Position numbers and translations under genes: made by a program. Shown piece by piece: positions 6,866 through 17,415 of a DNA stretch of 21,010 nt (positions are counted from its first letter, which is position 1; each line of letters begins with the position of its first letter). Source of the DNA: an uncultured Rikenellaceae bacterium (GTDB lineage Bacteria; Bacteroidota; Bacteroidia; Bacteroidales; Rikenellaceae). A model generated the notes under the pieces. The model ran no database searches and was not told the DNA's origin. It saw only the letters and a program-made list of their open reading frames with translations. The stretch lies in NCBI GenBank assembly GCA_947074135.1, contig CAMTOL010000013.1, forward strand, positions 1-21,010, read 5' to 3'.

Positions 6866-9628
6866 TGAAGATATGAAACGTGTAAGCGAATCTTCGGGTG
6901 CTAAACCAAGGTTCTTGCGTAACCTATACCTTGCCATATCTACACTCGACGACGAAACGTTCATCAGTGAAGCTATCTCCTTGCTCGAAAGACCAAGTCG
7001 AATATATGCAGCAATTTTAAGGTCGCCCTTTGTCAAATTTGGGTGCTGTTGAGTCAGCACATCAAAAAAACCGTCGTAAACCTGATTGAAATAACGCTCA
7101 AAGTTCTTCCAATCTTGATCGCTCTGCTTAAAGTATGTAATCTTTTTACTCACACTTCTTAGCTGTGATTGAATTGTGAAATCACCGCTCTTAATATTAA
7201 TAATATCACCCTGAATTTCGCCTAAAAGATTGTTCAAATGAATACGATTCATTGCAAAGTTAGTCAGCTGTTTACTCTGCTCCTTGATAGTCGAGTGTAG
7301 CTGTTCGGTTTCGTACTCTATTTTTGCCCTCAATATCTCATCCTCTTTCTTTCGCTCTAATTTATGATGTATCACTTTAATTCGTATCTTATAGTATAGA
7401 TATACTCCAAGAAGAATCAAAAACAAACATAGTAATATTAGAGCCCAGAACCATCCTGTTGCGGTGAATCTTGGCGCAATGCGGAACTTAATCTCATAGG
7501 GCGTGCTCTCCATTGTGCTGCGAAGCCTAATTGTGTGACTGCCAACGCCAAAATCTAATTTCTCCAGCTTTATCTCTGAAGAACGACACTGCCACGTAGA
7601 ATCATCTATTGATATGTAATAGGTGTCGTTATGTGTCAGATTCCGAACTGATAGACTAAAATCTTTGGCGCGAGGATGAAAATCCTCGATATGTGGCAGA
7701 TTGCTGATGTCGGCGTACATAACCTCGCCATCAATGTTGTATTCTAATTTGTCTAGTGCCAACTCTTTGTGTAGATTCTCGTTGTTGCCAACCATATTGT
7801 AATAAACGGCGCCATTCTCAATACCCAACGAAGCGTATGAGCCATCGAAACTAATGCTTCGGAAATGATTAATAATATGCTTATACTCCTCGGAGTGGAA
7901 GATCAAACCCTTGTGAATAAGCTTGTTGTTGGGGTGTCGCTCAATTATTCCAATGTAATCACCGCTTATATAGACAAACTCCTCTCCATATTGAGTTATT
8001 GACCCTATTGTCCTGCCAGCTGTTGCAAATAACGACGAATAGTAGCTATTCTCTATAATCACATCATTCTCTATTGAGTAGTTGTAACAGTTGTTGTCGT
8101 TGAAAAAGAGTACTCTCGAATCGAGCATTGACATTCCGATCCACTCGTTTTTAAGCTCGTTTATAGGATACGACTGAACAACTTGAACACGTCTGAAATC
8201 GCGATCAGTCTTTATCCTCTTTACCTCTCCATAGAAACCGTTTAACCAAATTGCTCCATATATATCTATTAAAATATAATTCAACTTTTCAGTGCAGTTC
8301 TCAAGCCTATTTCTAAATTTTAGTCCGTTTGGTGTTGCTTGAAAAACAATTGCTCCATTCCCATCTAAAAGCAGATACAGACCCTCCCTATTTGTGATTT
8401 GATGTAAACGCCAGGCTGTTTCATTTAATCTCTCGACCACTTTACCATCTTCAATTCTTAAAAAACCATTTATATGACAAGTGTATATCTTGTTGTCAAT
8501 CAGATATATCTGCCAAGCTGTGCCCTCACTCCCCGCAACTAGTTCGACATTGTGCTTTTTATCAATCATATATACTCCCTTATTTGTAGCCATATAAGTA
8601 ATGCCGTTGCTCTGACATACATTGAAAACACTTCCTATCTTCTTGTTGTAGCTAATAAGTGCAGAAGTAGCATCGTTCTGGTCGAGCTTTGATATAATGC
8701 CATCAAATCCAATCCATAATACACTATTGTTGTCTTCAGCAATACTCATTGCCGTTGTATATGGCAAACCATCAATCTCGTTATACGCTATTCTAAATGT
8801 TCCATCATTGTTAATTATAGCAAAACCATCGGTTGAAGAACCGACAGCGTATCCTCCTTTTTTAAGCTTTGTTCCACACGAGATATAATTCTTAGACATA
8901 TAGTCCTGAACAACCTTGTCGCCCCAAACTCGCCTATCTCCATTACTATTAAGAGTAAATACGCCATTGCGAGTGGTGAAGAATATAAGCTCATCTTGGT
9001 GTTCGTCAATGAAAATTACCTCATAGTCGCACTCCAATCCAACCTCCTTTAGTTGTGTACCATAAATTTGATAAAATTTTGAATCAATCTGTACTAATAA
9101 TCTATCTGATAGATTATGAAGAAAACTGATACGTCCGCTAGTCGATAATGTGTGAATCTGACCAGTCAATGGAGTGTAGGCAAAGATGTTATTGCTTGTC
9201 TGGAAATAGATAAAGCCATCTCGGTCATATATTCTCCAAAACAGATCAACCCCAGTACTATTTTTACTATTATGTAGGTTCTCGTAAATGAAATTACCCA
9301 TATTATCACGTACCAGGTATCCAAAAAAGCCATCTCCAGCTACATATAGTCTTTTTGAGTTGGGATCATAATAGAGAGTGCGAATAAAATAGTGCTGGGG
9401 GTGTGAGAATGTACTCCATTTATGTCCATTATATATAGCAATAGAATAACCAGTTGCTATATATGTGTAATCAGGATCATTTGCCTCTATTCCCCATGCC
9501 TGAATATTATGCTTTATCTCAGGAGGTTTTATGTGCGAAATCTGAGGGGTGCCAAAATACTTGTCGCTCTGAGCCATTAACGACATAGATGATATAAAAA
9601 ATACCAAAAGGATGGATAATTTTTTCAT
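6860..9628 (-). CDS. SusR-like transmembrane regulator: sensor propellers, Y_Y_Y, TM and LuxR-type HTH
   Basis: This 922-residue protein looks like a one-component, membrane-spanning transcription regulator. A signal peptide (residues 1-19, ending SLMAQ) is followed by about 630 residues of beta-rich sequence with repeats of Reg_prop type, such as SVLWIGFDGI and GAIWLNGFYGE, which should form periplasmic beta-propellers. A Y_Y_Y-like domain follows at about 650-715, a single membrane helix at about 726-746, and a charged, probably coiled-coil stretch at about 750-800. The C-terminal LuxR/GerE-type helix-turn-helix is at about 865-910, with LSSKEIASLMNVSSSSVDMA. No histidine-kinase or receiver motifs are present, so it is not a hybrid two-component system; the layout resembles SusR. 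It is divergent from the GH3-susCD operon, 318 bp away, which makes that operon its most likely target. The ligand is presumably an oligosaccharide from the same substrate. Confidence 0.88.
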   Translation of the reverse strand: MKKLSILLVFFISSMSLMAQSDKYFGTPQISHIKPPEIKHNIQAWGIEANDPDYTYIATGYSIAIYNGHKWSTFSHPQHYFIRTLYYDPNSKRLYVAGDGFFGYLVRDNMGNFIYENLHNSKNSTGVDLFWRIYDRDGFIYFQTSNNIFAYTPLTGQIHTLSTSGRISFLHNLSDRLLVQIDSKFYQIYGTQLKEVGLECDYEVIFIDEHQDELIFFTTRNGVFTLNSNGDRRVWGDKVVQDYMSKNYISCGTKLKKGGYAVGSSTDGFAIINNDGTFRIAYNEIDGLPYTTAMSIAEDNNSVLWIGFDGIISKLDQNDATSALISYNKKIGSVFNVCQSNGITYMATNKGVYMIDKKHNVELVAGSEGTAWQIYLIDNKIYTCHINGFLRIEDGKVVERLNETAWRLHQITNREGLYLLLDGNGAIVFQATPNGLKFRNRLENCTEKLNYILIDIYGAIWLNGFYGEVKRIKTDRDFRRVQVVQSYPINELKNEWIGMSMLDSRVLFFNDNNCYNYSIENDVIIENSYYSSLFATAGRTIGSITQYGEEFVYISGDYIGIIERHPNNKLIHKGLIFHSEEYKHIINHFRSISFDGSYASLGIENGAVYYNMVGNNENLHKELALDKLEYNIDGEVMYADISNLPHIEDFHPRAKDFSLSVRNLTHNDTYYISIDDSTWQCRSSEIKLEKLDFGVGSHTIRLRSTMESTPYEIKFRIAPRFTATGWFWALILLCLFLILLGVYLYYKIRIKVIHHKLERKKEDEILRAKIEYETEQLHSTIKEQSKQLTNFAMNRIHLNNLLGEIQGDIINIKSGDFTIQSQLRSVSKKITYFKQSDQDWKNFERYFNQVYDGFFDVLTQQHPNLTKGDLKIAAYIRLGLSSKEIASLMNVSSSSVDMARYRLRKNLGLAPEDSLTRFISSL

Positions 9629-9946
9629 TTTTTGGGTGTGAAATTTTTATTTCTTAATACAAATGTAATAAATTTTAATGTAAATATCAATTTTCTATAA
9701 AATTTTCATATGTATAACCGTTGTTTATCGCTAATATATTTAAAAAGAGTTAATTAGCGTTGTCTGAAATGATGTATTGTAGGGGCTGAAAAATGATAAT
9801 AATTAATGTTGTATAGAAATAATAGAGAAAAATAGTTGTCTGTTTTGTGTCGTTATCTCAAATTTTGGGTTTAATTTTACTTTATAGTTGTGAGCACCTA
9901 TTGTATATGGTGTGAATAAAATGATAGCTATACTACTTTAAATAAT
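9629..9946. promoter_or_regulatory. Divergent intergenic region between regulator and GH3-susCD operon
   Basis: This 318-bp, strongly AT-rich region separates the regulator from the operon it probably controls and should hold both promoters and the operator. A good Bacteroides-type promoter is visible for the regulator. For the GH3 operon only weak candidates appear: TTTG at 9864-9867 followed after 15 bp by TATAGTTG at 9883-9890, where the spacing is shorter than usual. No convincing inverted repeat operator, RNA gene or open reading frame was found. Confidence 0.5.
9660..9691 (-). promoter_or_regulatory. Bacteroides-type promoter of the regulator gene
   Basis: Read on the minus strand, ATTG (9691-9688) is followed after exactly 20 bp by TACATTTG (9667-9660). 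This matches the Bacteroides primary sigma factor consensus of a -33 TTTG and a -7 TAnnTTTG separated by about 19-21 bp. Transcription would start near 9653, giving a leader of about 25 nt before the regulator's ATG at 9628. The -7 match is perfect and the -33 element has three of four bases. Confidence 0.6.
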
Positions 9947-12289
9947 ATGTATATTTCGAATATAAAACTTCTTCAATCTATGCTGATTGTTACTCTCTTC
10001 TTGATGGTAGCAGGATGTTCTACATCTACTTGTGATGATACAGAAACGAAGATTGATAAGTTGATTAAATCAATGACACTCGAACAAAAGATAGGACAAA
10101 TGACGCAACTATCTATTGATTTAATTACAACAGGAGGTCCGTCGGCTACTCTTTTTCCTCTTGAACTAGATGAGGCGATTATGGATACTGTTTTTGCAAA
10201 ATATTATGTAGGTTCCATCCTTAATGCCCCTTCAACGACTGCGCTAACCGCTCCTCAATGGTGTAGTGTTATTAAAAAGATTCAACAGAAAGCTCTTCTC
10301 AATGGCGAGATACCTATGCTTTACGGTCTTGACCAAATTCACGGAACATCATACACTGCTGGAGGCACACTCTTCCCTCAACAAATTGGTATGGCTGCTA
10401 CATTCAATCCCGAACTTGTTAAACAAAGTGCAGAGATTACGGCATATGAAACTAAAGCAAGTGCGGTACCTTGGACATTTACTCCCGTTCTTGACCTAGG
10501 TCGTGATGCTCGTTGGAGTCGTCAGTGGGAAACTTATGGCGAGGATAGTTATCTAGCATCTGTTATGGGTGTTGCTGCTATTGAGGGCTTTCAAGGTGGT
10601 AGTAATGATAATATTGGACATAATTATATTGCCTCTTGTTTGAAACACTATATGGGCTATGGCTCTCCTCAATCAGGAAAAGATAGAACTCCAAGTTATA
10701 TATCTAAACAAGATATGCGAGAACGTCATTTTGCGCCATTCCTTTCAGCTATTCGTTCAGGTGCTTTAACTGTTATGGTTAACTCGGGCATTAATAATGG
10801 ACTTCCTGTGCACGCAAACTATGAACTAATTACGCAATGGCTGAAAGAGGATCTGAATTGGGATGGTATGGTTGTTACAGATTGGGCTGATATAAATAAT
10901 CTCTTCACACGCGATAAAATAGTTGAATCTAAAAAAGAGGCTATTAAATTGGCAATTAACGCTGGTATTGATATGGCAATGGTTCCTTATGAGTGGAGTT
11001 TCTGTAACTACTTAAAGGAGTTAGTAGAAGAGGGCGAAGTTAAGATGAGTAGAATCGATGACGCAACGCGCAGAGTCCTTAGACTCAAATTCAGGCTTGG
11101 ACTCTTCGATAAACCTTATTATGACTATAGTGAGTTCCCTAAATTTGCGAGCGATGAATTTGCTCAAGTTGCTTTAAAATCGGCTCAAGAGTCAATTACA
11201 CTCCTTGCAAACAAGGATAATGTACTTCCAATAGCTAAAGGCAAAAAAATTCTTGTTGCTGGACCTAATGCAAATTCAATGCGTCCTTTGAACGGTGGTT
11301 GGTCGTACAGTTGGCAAGGCGATAAGGCGCATCTTGACTCATTCACTGGTCAGTATAACACTATTTTGGAGGCATTCCAAACCAAATATGGCATCTCAAA
11401 TGTGTTTTATTCACCAGGAGTAGAGTATGATTTTGAGGGTCACTGGTCAGCAGAAAAAAAACCTCAAATTGCGGCAGCTGTTGCTGCTGCACAATCGGTT
11501 GATTATATCGTTTTGTGTGTCGGCGAGAACTCATATTGCGAAACTCCAGGAAATCTTGACGATTTGACTATATCAAAAAATCAACTTGATTTGGCGGAAG
11601 CTCTTGCTGCCACAGGCAAACCAGTTATTATGGTTCTAGGCGAAGGTCGTCCACGTATTATAGCCGATATTGAACCTTTGATGGCAGCTATTGTTCATAC
11701 ATATCTACCTGGAAACTATGGTGCTGATGCGTTGGTAGATGTTCTTGTGGGAGATGTTAACCCAAGTGGAAAACTCCCTTACACATATCCTAAGTATCCT
11801 AACTCACTTATTACATACGACTACAAACCTAGTCAACAACTTGACCAAATGGAGGGCAGTTACAATTATGATGCTATTGTATCGGTTCAATGGGCATTTG
11901 GTTATGGGCTTAGCTATACAGAATTCGAATACTCTAACCTAAGAGTAGATAAAAACGAATTTACAGCTGATGATGTTCTAAAATTTACTGTTGATGTAAG
12001 AAATAGCGGTAAAGTTGACGGGAAAGAGGTTGTGATGCTCTTTAGCTCTGATGATTTTGCCTCGTTAACTCCCGATACACGTCGTTTGAGAGCTTTCAGC
12101 AAGGTTGCAATCAAAGCAGGAGAGACAAAAAAAGTTACTCTCGAAGTTCCGGCATATTCGTTAGCGTTTGTCGGATATGATGGAAAATGGATTCTCGAAA
12201 AGGGGTCATTTACTATTCAAGTAGGAAATCAGACTCTTAAAACATATTGTAAAACAACTAACAAATGGGATTCACATAATATTATTTAA
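9947..12289 (+). CDS. GH3 family beta-glucosidase, lipoprotein (BglX-like)
   Basis: The 780-residue enzyme is a glycoside hydrolase family 3 exo-acting beta-glucosidase. The N-terminus has a lipobox ending VAGC with Cys24, so it is lipid-anchored. The GH3 N-terminal barrel spans about 40-390 and contains GLDQIHG (Asp129), ETYGED (195-200), KHY (233-235) and the nucleophile motif VVTDW with Asp312. The C-terminal domain at about 410-610 carries [10 protein letters not shown], in which Glu532 aligns with the acid/base glutamate of barley ExoI-type beta-glucan exohydrolases. A fibronectin-III-like domain follows (about 685-760). All catalytic residues appear present. The family removes terminal non-reducing beta-linked glucose or related sugars; beta-glucan oligosaccharides are the likely substrate by motif resemblance and context. 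It is the first gene of the operon, 69 bp before susC. An ATG at codon 12 would also leave a usable signal sequence. Confidence 0.92.
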   Translation: MYISNIKLLQSMLIVTLFLMVAGCSTSTCDDTETKIDKLIKSMTLEQKIGQMTQLSIDLITTGGPSATLFPLELDEAIMDTVFAKYYVGSILNAPSTTALTAPQWCSVIKKIQQKALLNGEIPMLYGLDQIHGTSYTAGGTLFPQQIGMAATFNPELVKQSAEITAYETKASAVPWTFTPVLDLGRDARWSRQWETYGEDSYLASVMGVAAIEGFQGGSNDNIGHNYIASCLKHYMGYGSPQSGKDRTPSYISKQDMRERHFAPFLSAIRSGALTVMVNSGINNGLPVHANYELITQWLKEDLNWDGMVVTDWADINNLFTRDKIVESKKEAIKLAINAGIDMAMVPYEWSFCNYLKELVEEGEVKMSRIDDATRRVLRLKFRLGLFDKPYYDYSEFPKFASDEFAQVALKSAQESITLLANKDNVLPIAKGKKILVAGPNANSMRPLNGGWSYSWQGDKAHLDSFTGQYNTILEAFQTKYGISNVFYSPGVEYDFEGHWSAEKKPQIAAAVAAAQSVDYIVLCVGENSYCETPGNLDDLTISKNQLDLAEALAATGKPVIMVLGEGRPRIIADIEPLMAAIVHTYLPGNYGADALVDVLVGDVNPSGKLPYTYPKYPNSLITYDYKPSQQLDQMEGSYNYDAIVSVQWAFGYGLSYTEFEYSNLRVDKNEFTADDVLKFTVDVRNSGKVDGKEVVMLFSSDDFASLTPDTRRLRAFSKVAIKAGETKKVTLEVPAYSLAFVGYDGKWILEKGSFTIQVGNQTLKTYCKTTNKWDSHNII

Positions 12290-12358
12290 TCTATCAACTA
12301 AATATTTATTAATAACCACAAACAACAAATCTATTATCTAAACTAAAAACTAAAACTA

Positions 12359-15300
12359 ATGAAAAAATTGTACTTTCTAACGCTGCTTCTACTTCAGAGC
12401 GCACTTCTTTTTGCTCAAAAAGATGTGACTGTTCGAGGAGTAGTAACTGACGCAGCAGACGGTCAGCCTCTAATTGGTGTTGCCGTTGTAGTTGAACAAA
12501 CCTCAAAGAGTACTATGACAGATGTTAATGGTATGTATGAGATTAAGGCTCAGGAGGGTCAAACTATTATCTTCCAGTATGCCGGAATGATTACAACGAC
12601 TCAAAAAGCTCCTGCAACCGGAGTACTTGACGTCCAAATGGAAACTGATGCTCAAAGTATTGATGAGGTTGTAGTTATCGGTTACGGTACGCAGAAAAAA
12701 GCACTTGTAACTGGTGCTAATGCTAACGTAAAAGGTGATGCAATCGCTGGTGTTAAACAAACAACCGCTATGGAGGGTCTTCAAGGTATGGTTGCTGGTC
12801 TTAACATCGTACGTAATAACGGTGCTCCAGGTTCTGGTACAAAAGTAACTATTCGTGGTGCTGGTACAACTGGTAGCAGTTCGCCACTTTACATCGTTGA
12901 TGGTGTTGCTCTTGGTTCTATCGACTACTTGAGCCCATCGGACATCGAAAGTATCGACGTACTTAAAGATGCTGCTTCGGCTGCTATCTATGGTGCTCGT
13001 GCAGCGAATGGTGTTGTACTTGTAACAACTAAAAAAGGTAAACTAGGTGGTGGTGATAAACTTAGCACAACTGTTAGCTATGATGGCTACTACGGTATGC
13101 AAAATATCTATAAAAAACTCCCAATGCTTAACGCTCAAGAGTATATGTTCATTATGGACGAAGCTCTTTCTAATAGTGGTATGCCTCTATACAACTGGCA
13201 AGATGCTATTGTTAATGGTAATGCTAACCTTGACGAAGAGTTTGGTGCAGGTGTAGGTGCTGCTTATGGTAACTACGTATGGAACAAACTTCAAAGTGGT
13301 TGGACTGGTACTGACTGGGTTGCTGAAGAGTCTATGAAAAATGCTCCTGTGCAAAACCACTCTATCAACATTACTGGTAGCGCTCAAGATTTCACTTACT
13401 CAGCTGGTTTCACATACTACGATCAAAGTGGTATCCTAGGTGGTAGTATTTATGATGCTGGTATGAAACGTTTGACAGCTCGTCTAAACACTGAAATCGT
13501 TCTTTTCAAAACTAGTGAACACAATATTCTTACTCTTGGTGAAAACTTCACATACAACAATAGCAAAAATCGTGGTGCTGCTACTGGTAATATGTATTGG
13601 AATGACCTTCGTGATGCTCTTGTGGCTAACCCACTTCTTCCAGTTTATTGGGATAACGAAAATATAGCATCTTCAACTTATGGTTTCGCTCCAGCACTTT
13701 GGGGTATTGGAGGTCAACAACAAGCCTCTTCTAACCCTGTTGCAAGTATGTATTTCAGAAACAACTATAGCTGGAATAATGGTAATACTGCTGTTGGTAA
13801 CGTTTATGCTGTTCTTGAACCTATCAAAGGTCTTAAACTTCGTAGCTCTCTAGGTATTAATGCTTGGTGGGGTAACGGACGTAGCTACTCTCCAAAATAT
13901 AATATTGGTAGAAAACAACAAAACCTACTTGACGGTGTTAGTATGTCTGCTTACATTGGTTCTGAATTGTCTTGGACAAATACTTTGAGCTATGACTTTA
14001 CAGTTGCTGATGATCATAAATTCAATGTACTTATCGGTTCTGAAATGGTTAAATCTACTCTTAACTTTAATGTTGGTGGATGGAAAGCTAACCTTCTTTA
14101 TGATGAATCTAAATATGCTTACCTAGATAACACTGCTGCTCCTGAGGTTGTTGGTCAAATCTCAACAGATGGTAAAGACTGGGCTGCTCAAGGTGGTGGT
14201 TTGATGTCTTATATGGGTCGTTTGTCATACAACTACAAAGAGAAATATATGCTTGATGCTACTTTCCGTGCTGACGGTTCTTCTAACTTTGCTCCTGACA
14301 AACGTTGGGGTTTCTTCCCTTCAGTTTCTGCAGGTTGGAACTTTACTGAAGAGAGTTTTATGGAAAATACTTCTGATTGGTTGACATTTGGTAAACTTCG
14401 CGCTAGCTGGGGTCAAAATGGTAACCACAATATTGGTGGATTCGTTTACCAATCTAATATTGGCTACGACTCAAAAGGCTACTTCTTCGGTTATAACAAA
14501 GAGGTTCCTGCTATGGCTGCGTTCCCAAGCAATATTCCTAACCCTGAGGTAACTTGGGAAACTTCAGAACAAATTAACGTTGGTCTTGATGCTAAATTCT
14601 TCCGCTCACGTCTTGGTCTATCGTTTGACTGGTATCAAAAAACTACTAAACACTGGTTGGTTGTAGCTCCTATCCTAGGTACTTCTGGTGCAGGTGCTCC
14701 TTATATCAATGGTGGTGACGTTCGTAACAGTGGTGTTGAATTGCTACTCTCTTGGAACGACCGCGCAGGTGACTTTAGCTATGGTGTGACACTTACTGGT
14801 GCTTACAACAAAAATGAGGTAACTCGTCTTGCTAATGCTGAAGGTGTTATCAATGGTAACAGTAACGTACTTGGACAAGGTACATCTTTCGTTTCTCGCG
14901 TTGAGGTTGGTAAACCTATCGGTTACTTCTATGGCTTCAAAACAGACGGTATCTTCCAAAACCAAGCTGAAGTTGACGCTTACGTTGACAAAAATGGTAA
15001 ACCTATCGTAATCGGTATCGAAGCAGAAACTGCTCGTAAACCTGGTGACGTGCGTTTTGTTGATACAAATGGCGACGGCGTTATCGACGAAGCAGATAAG
15101 GTTATGTTGGGCAAACCAACTCCAGACTTCGAAGCTGGTCTTCAACTTAACTTTGATTACAAAGGTATCTTCTTGAACGCTTCATTGGTAGGTAAATTCG
15201 GTATGCAAGTTATGCAATCTTACCGCTCATTTGCTGATAGCCCTCTTAATAACTACACTACAGCGATATTTGATCGTTGGCATGGTGAAGGTACTTCAAA

Positions 15301-15616
15301 CCGTCTTCCACGTTTGTCTTACCAATCGGTTGCTAACTCTAACCTCGTTTCGGATATCTATATGCACGATGCTGACTATGTTCGTTTGTCAAACCTTACT
15401 CTAGGTTATCGTTTCGACAGATTGCTTAAAAATGTTAAATGGATGAGATCTGCTTCTGTTTATGTGTCAGTTAATAACCTATTTACTATTACAGGTTATG
15501 ACGGTATGGATCCAGAAATTGGTTACAACGGAGATAATGGCTGGGCAGGCGGTATTGACCTTGGTCTATATCCACTTCCACGCATCGTAATGTTTGGTAT
15601 TAATATCACTCTATAA
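12359..15616 (+). CDS. susC: SusC/RagA-family TonB-dependent outer-membrane transporter
   Basis: This 1085-residue protein is a SusC-type importer that takes up oligosaccharides across the outer membrane with energy from TonB. A signal peptide (about 1-19, LLFAQ) is followed by a carboxypeptidase-regulatory-like domain at about 24-95. The TonB box region with the SusC signature DEVVVIGYGTQKK lies at 102-114. The plug domain holds LYIVDGVALGSIDYLSPSDI and IDVLKDAASAAIYGARAANG, both highly typical. A beta-barrel fills the rest and ends in an aromatic/hydrophobic C-terminus, RIVMFGINITL. A calcium-loop-like DTNGDGVIDEAD occurs late in the barrel, as in many SusC proteins. The gene starts after an A/C-rich, apparently unstructured leader. 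Codon use is strongly biased (GGT, CGT, AAC, CTT), suggesting high expression. It pairs with the SusD gene 18 bp downstream. Confidence 0.95.
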   Translation: MKKLYFLTLLLLQSALLFAQKDVTVRGVVTDAADGQPLIGVAVVVEQTSKSTMTDVNGMYEIKAQEGQTIIFQYAGMITTTQKAPATGVLDVQMETDAQSIDEVVVIGYGTQKKALVTGANANVKGDAIAGVKQTTAMEGLQGMVAGLNIVRNNGAPGSGTKVTIRGAGTTGSSSPLYIVDGVALGSIDYLSPSDIESIDVLKDAASAAIYGARAANGVVLVTTKKGKLGGGDKLSTTVSYDGYYGMQNIYKKLPMLNAQEYMFIMDEALSNSGMPLYNWQDAIVNGNANLDEEFGAGVGAAYGNYVWNKLQSGWTGTDWVAEESMKNAPVQNHSINITGSAQDFTYSAGFTYYDQSGILGGSIYDAGMKRLTARLNTEIVLFKTSEHNILTLGENFTYNNSKNRGAATGNMYWNDLRDALVANPLLPVYWDNENIASSTYGFAPALWGIGGQQQASSNPVASMYFRNNYSWNNGNTAVGNVYAVLEPIKGLKLRSSLGINAWWGNGRSYSPKYNIGRKQQNLLDGVSMSAYIGSELSWTNTLSYDFTVADDHKFNVLIGSEMVKSTLNFNVGGWKANLLYDESKYAYLDNTAAPEVVGQISTDGKDWAAQGGGLMSYMGRLSYNYKEKYMLDATFRADGSSNFAPDKRWGFFPSVSAGWNFTEESFMENTSDWLTFGKLRASWGQNGNHNIGGFVYQSNIGYDSKGYFFGYNKEVPAMAAFPSNIPNPEVTWETSEQINVGLDAKFFRSRLGLSFDWYQKTTKHWLVVAPILGTSGAGAPYINGGDVRNSGVELLLSWNDRAGDFSYGVTLTGAYNKNEVTRLANAEGVINGNSNVLGQGTSFVSRVEVGKPIGYFYGFKTDGIFQNQAEVDAYVDKNGKPIVIGIEAETARKPGDVRFVDTNGDGVIDEADKVMLGKPTPDFEAGLQLNFDYKGIFLNASLVGKFGMQVMQSYRSFADSPLNNYTTAIFDRWHGEGTSNRLPRLSYQSVANSNLVSDIYMHDADYVRLSNLTLGYRFDRLLKNVKWMRSASVYVSVNNLFTITGYDGMDPEIGYNGDNGWAGGIDLGLYPLPRIVMFGINITL

Positions 15617-15634
15617 TAAAATCAGCAAATAACT

Positions 15635-17392
15635 ATGAAAAAAATATTATATACAATATCGGGTTTACTGCTCCTAACAACTGTGACAGGTTGTAAAGGA
15701 CTCTTAGATGCAGATAACCTCTATCAGAAGAACCAAGATACGTTCTACACTACTCCTAAGGATATAGAGGAGGCTCTAAATGGTGTTTACAGTACTCTAT
15801 ATCTTGATAATGCTATTACTGAAGAGCCTATGCTAGATAACCTTCTATCTGACATTATGTTGGGTGGTGGTGGTCCTGATGACCAAGACGTTAAGGCTAG
15901 AGATGCTTTCCAAAATGCAACAGAAGACTTTATGCGCGACCTCTGGGTTAACACTTATAATGGAGTTAACCGTGCAAGTGCTGTAATTGAAGCAGTTGAA
16001 AGCAAAGACTTCTCAAGATATTTCAATTCAGTTGCTGAAGCTGATGCATTTAAAGTAAAATCACTTGGTGAAGCTTACTTTATGCGTGGTTTCTTGATGT
16101 ATCGTCTTGCTCGTTTTATTGGTGGTGTACCTATCATTCCTAACACAGCTGCTCCTCGCGATGTGCCTCGTTCATCGTTTGAAGAGACCTTTAGCTTTAT
16201 CGCTCAAGATCTTGTAGATGCTATTGATTGTATGGATGAGATTCCTGCTGGTTCTATTCCTGCTTCTGAGTATGGTCACGCAAATATCTGGATTGCTAAA
16301 GGTTATCTTGCACGTATCTATTTGTTCTATACTGGTTATATGACAAATGTTGCGGGTCAAGCTACTTCAACTCTTCCTCTTTATAAAGATGGTGCTGCTC
16401 CAGTTACTAAAGATCAAATTATAGCTCATATCAACGATATTATCAACAAATCTGGTTTCTCTCTAGTTCCTGACTTCCGTAACCTATGGCCTTACTCTTA
16501 TGTAAACCAAAGCTACAAATTGGCTAACAACGGCGATACTAACGTTCCTTTCCCATACGCAGAGAGAGAGGGTCTTAGCTGGGTAGGTCAAGACGGTCCT
16601 ACTCCATCTGCTATCGGTACTGGTAACCCTGAGGTTATGTTTGCTCTTCGCTATGGTGCAGCAAGCTGGAGTATTGGACAAAAGTACAACAACCGTTTAC
16701 CTCTATTTATTGGTGTTCGTGACCAATCTCTTGTTCCTTTTGGTCAAGGTTGGGGTATGTGTACTGTTCACTCATCTTTTGTTAACAGTTGGGTTAATGA
16801 TGACTTACGTAAAGTTGCCTCTTTGATTAAACTTGGTGATGCTGATTATGGTACTCAAGATTGGACTGACAACAACACTCAAACTCAAAGTACTGGTCAT
16901 CTTAATATGAAATATACCACTCTTCAACACGCTGGTGCTGATGGTATCAAAGGTATGTTCTGGTATCTTTACAATATGACAGGTGCGCAAGATATGCAGT
17001 TGTGGAATGCTCAAGATACTTATTTGATGCGTTATTCTGAAATTCTTCTTATGCACTCAGAGCTTACTGAAACTGCTGATGGTATGAACCAAGTTCGCGC
17101 TCGTGCTGGGCTTCCTGCAGTTAGCTACTCATTTAACGAACTTAAAAAAGAGCGTTTGTATGAGTTTGCATTCGAAGGACTTCGTTGGTTAGACCTAGTT
17201 CGTTGGGGTGATGCTAACAAAGCATCTACTGGTAATACATCAAACTTCTACGGAATTGAAATCGATGTTAAAACTAGTGGTTTCCCTGCTACTTACAAGG
17301 TAGATCCTAACACAGTTAAATATCTTATGCCTATCCCTGAGTCAGAAATAAGACTTTCAGAAGGTGTTTATGAACAAAACCCAGGTTGGTAG
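15635..17392 (+). CDS. susD: SusD/RagB-family glycan-binding outer-membrane lipoprotein
   Basis: The 585-residue protein is the SusD partner that forms a lid over the SusC channel and binds the oligosaccharide at the cell surface. A lipoprotein signal ends VTGC with Cys20 as the lipidated residue. Family hallmarks include the N-terminal DTFYTTPKDIEEALNGVYST, the TPR-like helical segment AYFMRGFLMYRLARFIGGVPI and the C-terminal KKERLYEFAFEGLRWLDLVRWG. Length is within the usual range for SusD-like proteins. It follows susC by 18 bp and shares its strong codon bias, so the two are presumably co-expressed at high level. The sequence does not let me assign the glycan. Confidence 0.95.
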   Translation: MKKILYTISGLLLLTTVTGCKGLLDADNLYQKNQDTFYTTPKDIEEALNGVYSTLYLDNAITEEPMLDNLLSDIMLGGGGPDDQDVKARDAFQNATEDFMRDLWVNTYNGVNRASAVIEAVESKDFSRYFNSVAEADAFKVKSLGEAYFMRGFLMYRLARFIGGVPIIPNTAAPRDVPRSSFEETFSFIAQDLVDAIDCMDEIPAGSIPASEYGHANIWIAKGYLARIYLFYTGYMTNVAGQATSTLPLYKDGAAPVTKDQIIAHINDIINKSGFSLVPDFRNLWPYSYVNQSYKLANNGDTNVPFPYAEREGLSWVGQDGPTPSAIGTGNPEVMFALRYGAASWSIGQKYNNRLPLFIGVRDQSLVPFGQGWGMCTVHSSFVNSWVNDDLRKVASLIKLGDADYGTQDWTDNNTQTQSTGHLNMKYTTLQHAGADGIKGMFWYLYNMTGAQDMQLWNAQDTYLMRYSEILLMHSELTETADGMNQVRARAGLPAVSYSFNELKKERLYEFAFEGLRWLDLVRWGDANKASTGNTSNFYGIEIDVKTSGFPATYKVDPNTVKYLMPIPESEIRLSEGVYEQNPGW

Positions 17393-17415
17393 TAATCTTA
17401 AAACAAATAAAAGAA

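Noticed and set aside
6860..9628. Hybrid two-component system sensor
   Set aside because: The domain order at the outside resembles hybrid sensors, but there is no H-box, no ATPase motifs and no receiver domain between the membrane helix and the HTH.
12338..12358. Tandem-like CTAAAA repeats before susC
   Set aside because: Short A/C-rich unstructured leaders are normal upstream of Bacteroidota genes; the repeat is too short and degenerate to call.
14744..15145. Open reading frame of 133 codons on the minus strand inside susC
   Set aside because: It lies wholly within the strongly supported susC gene, has low-complexity shadow composition and no recognisable domain or leader.
17386..17415. 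Upstream TTG start for the PKD-like lipoprotein
   Set aside because: It would overlap the end of susD and add ten residues before a perfectly placed MKK signal peptide; the ATG at 17416 is better.
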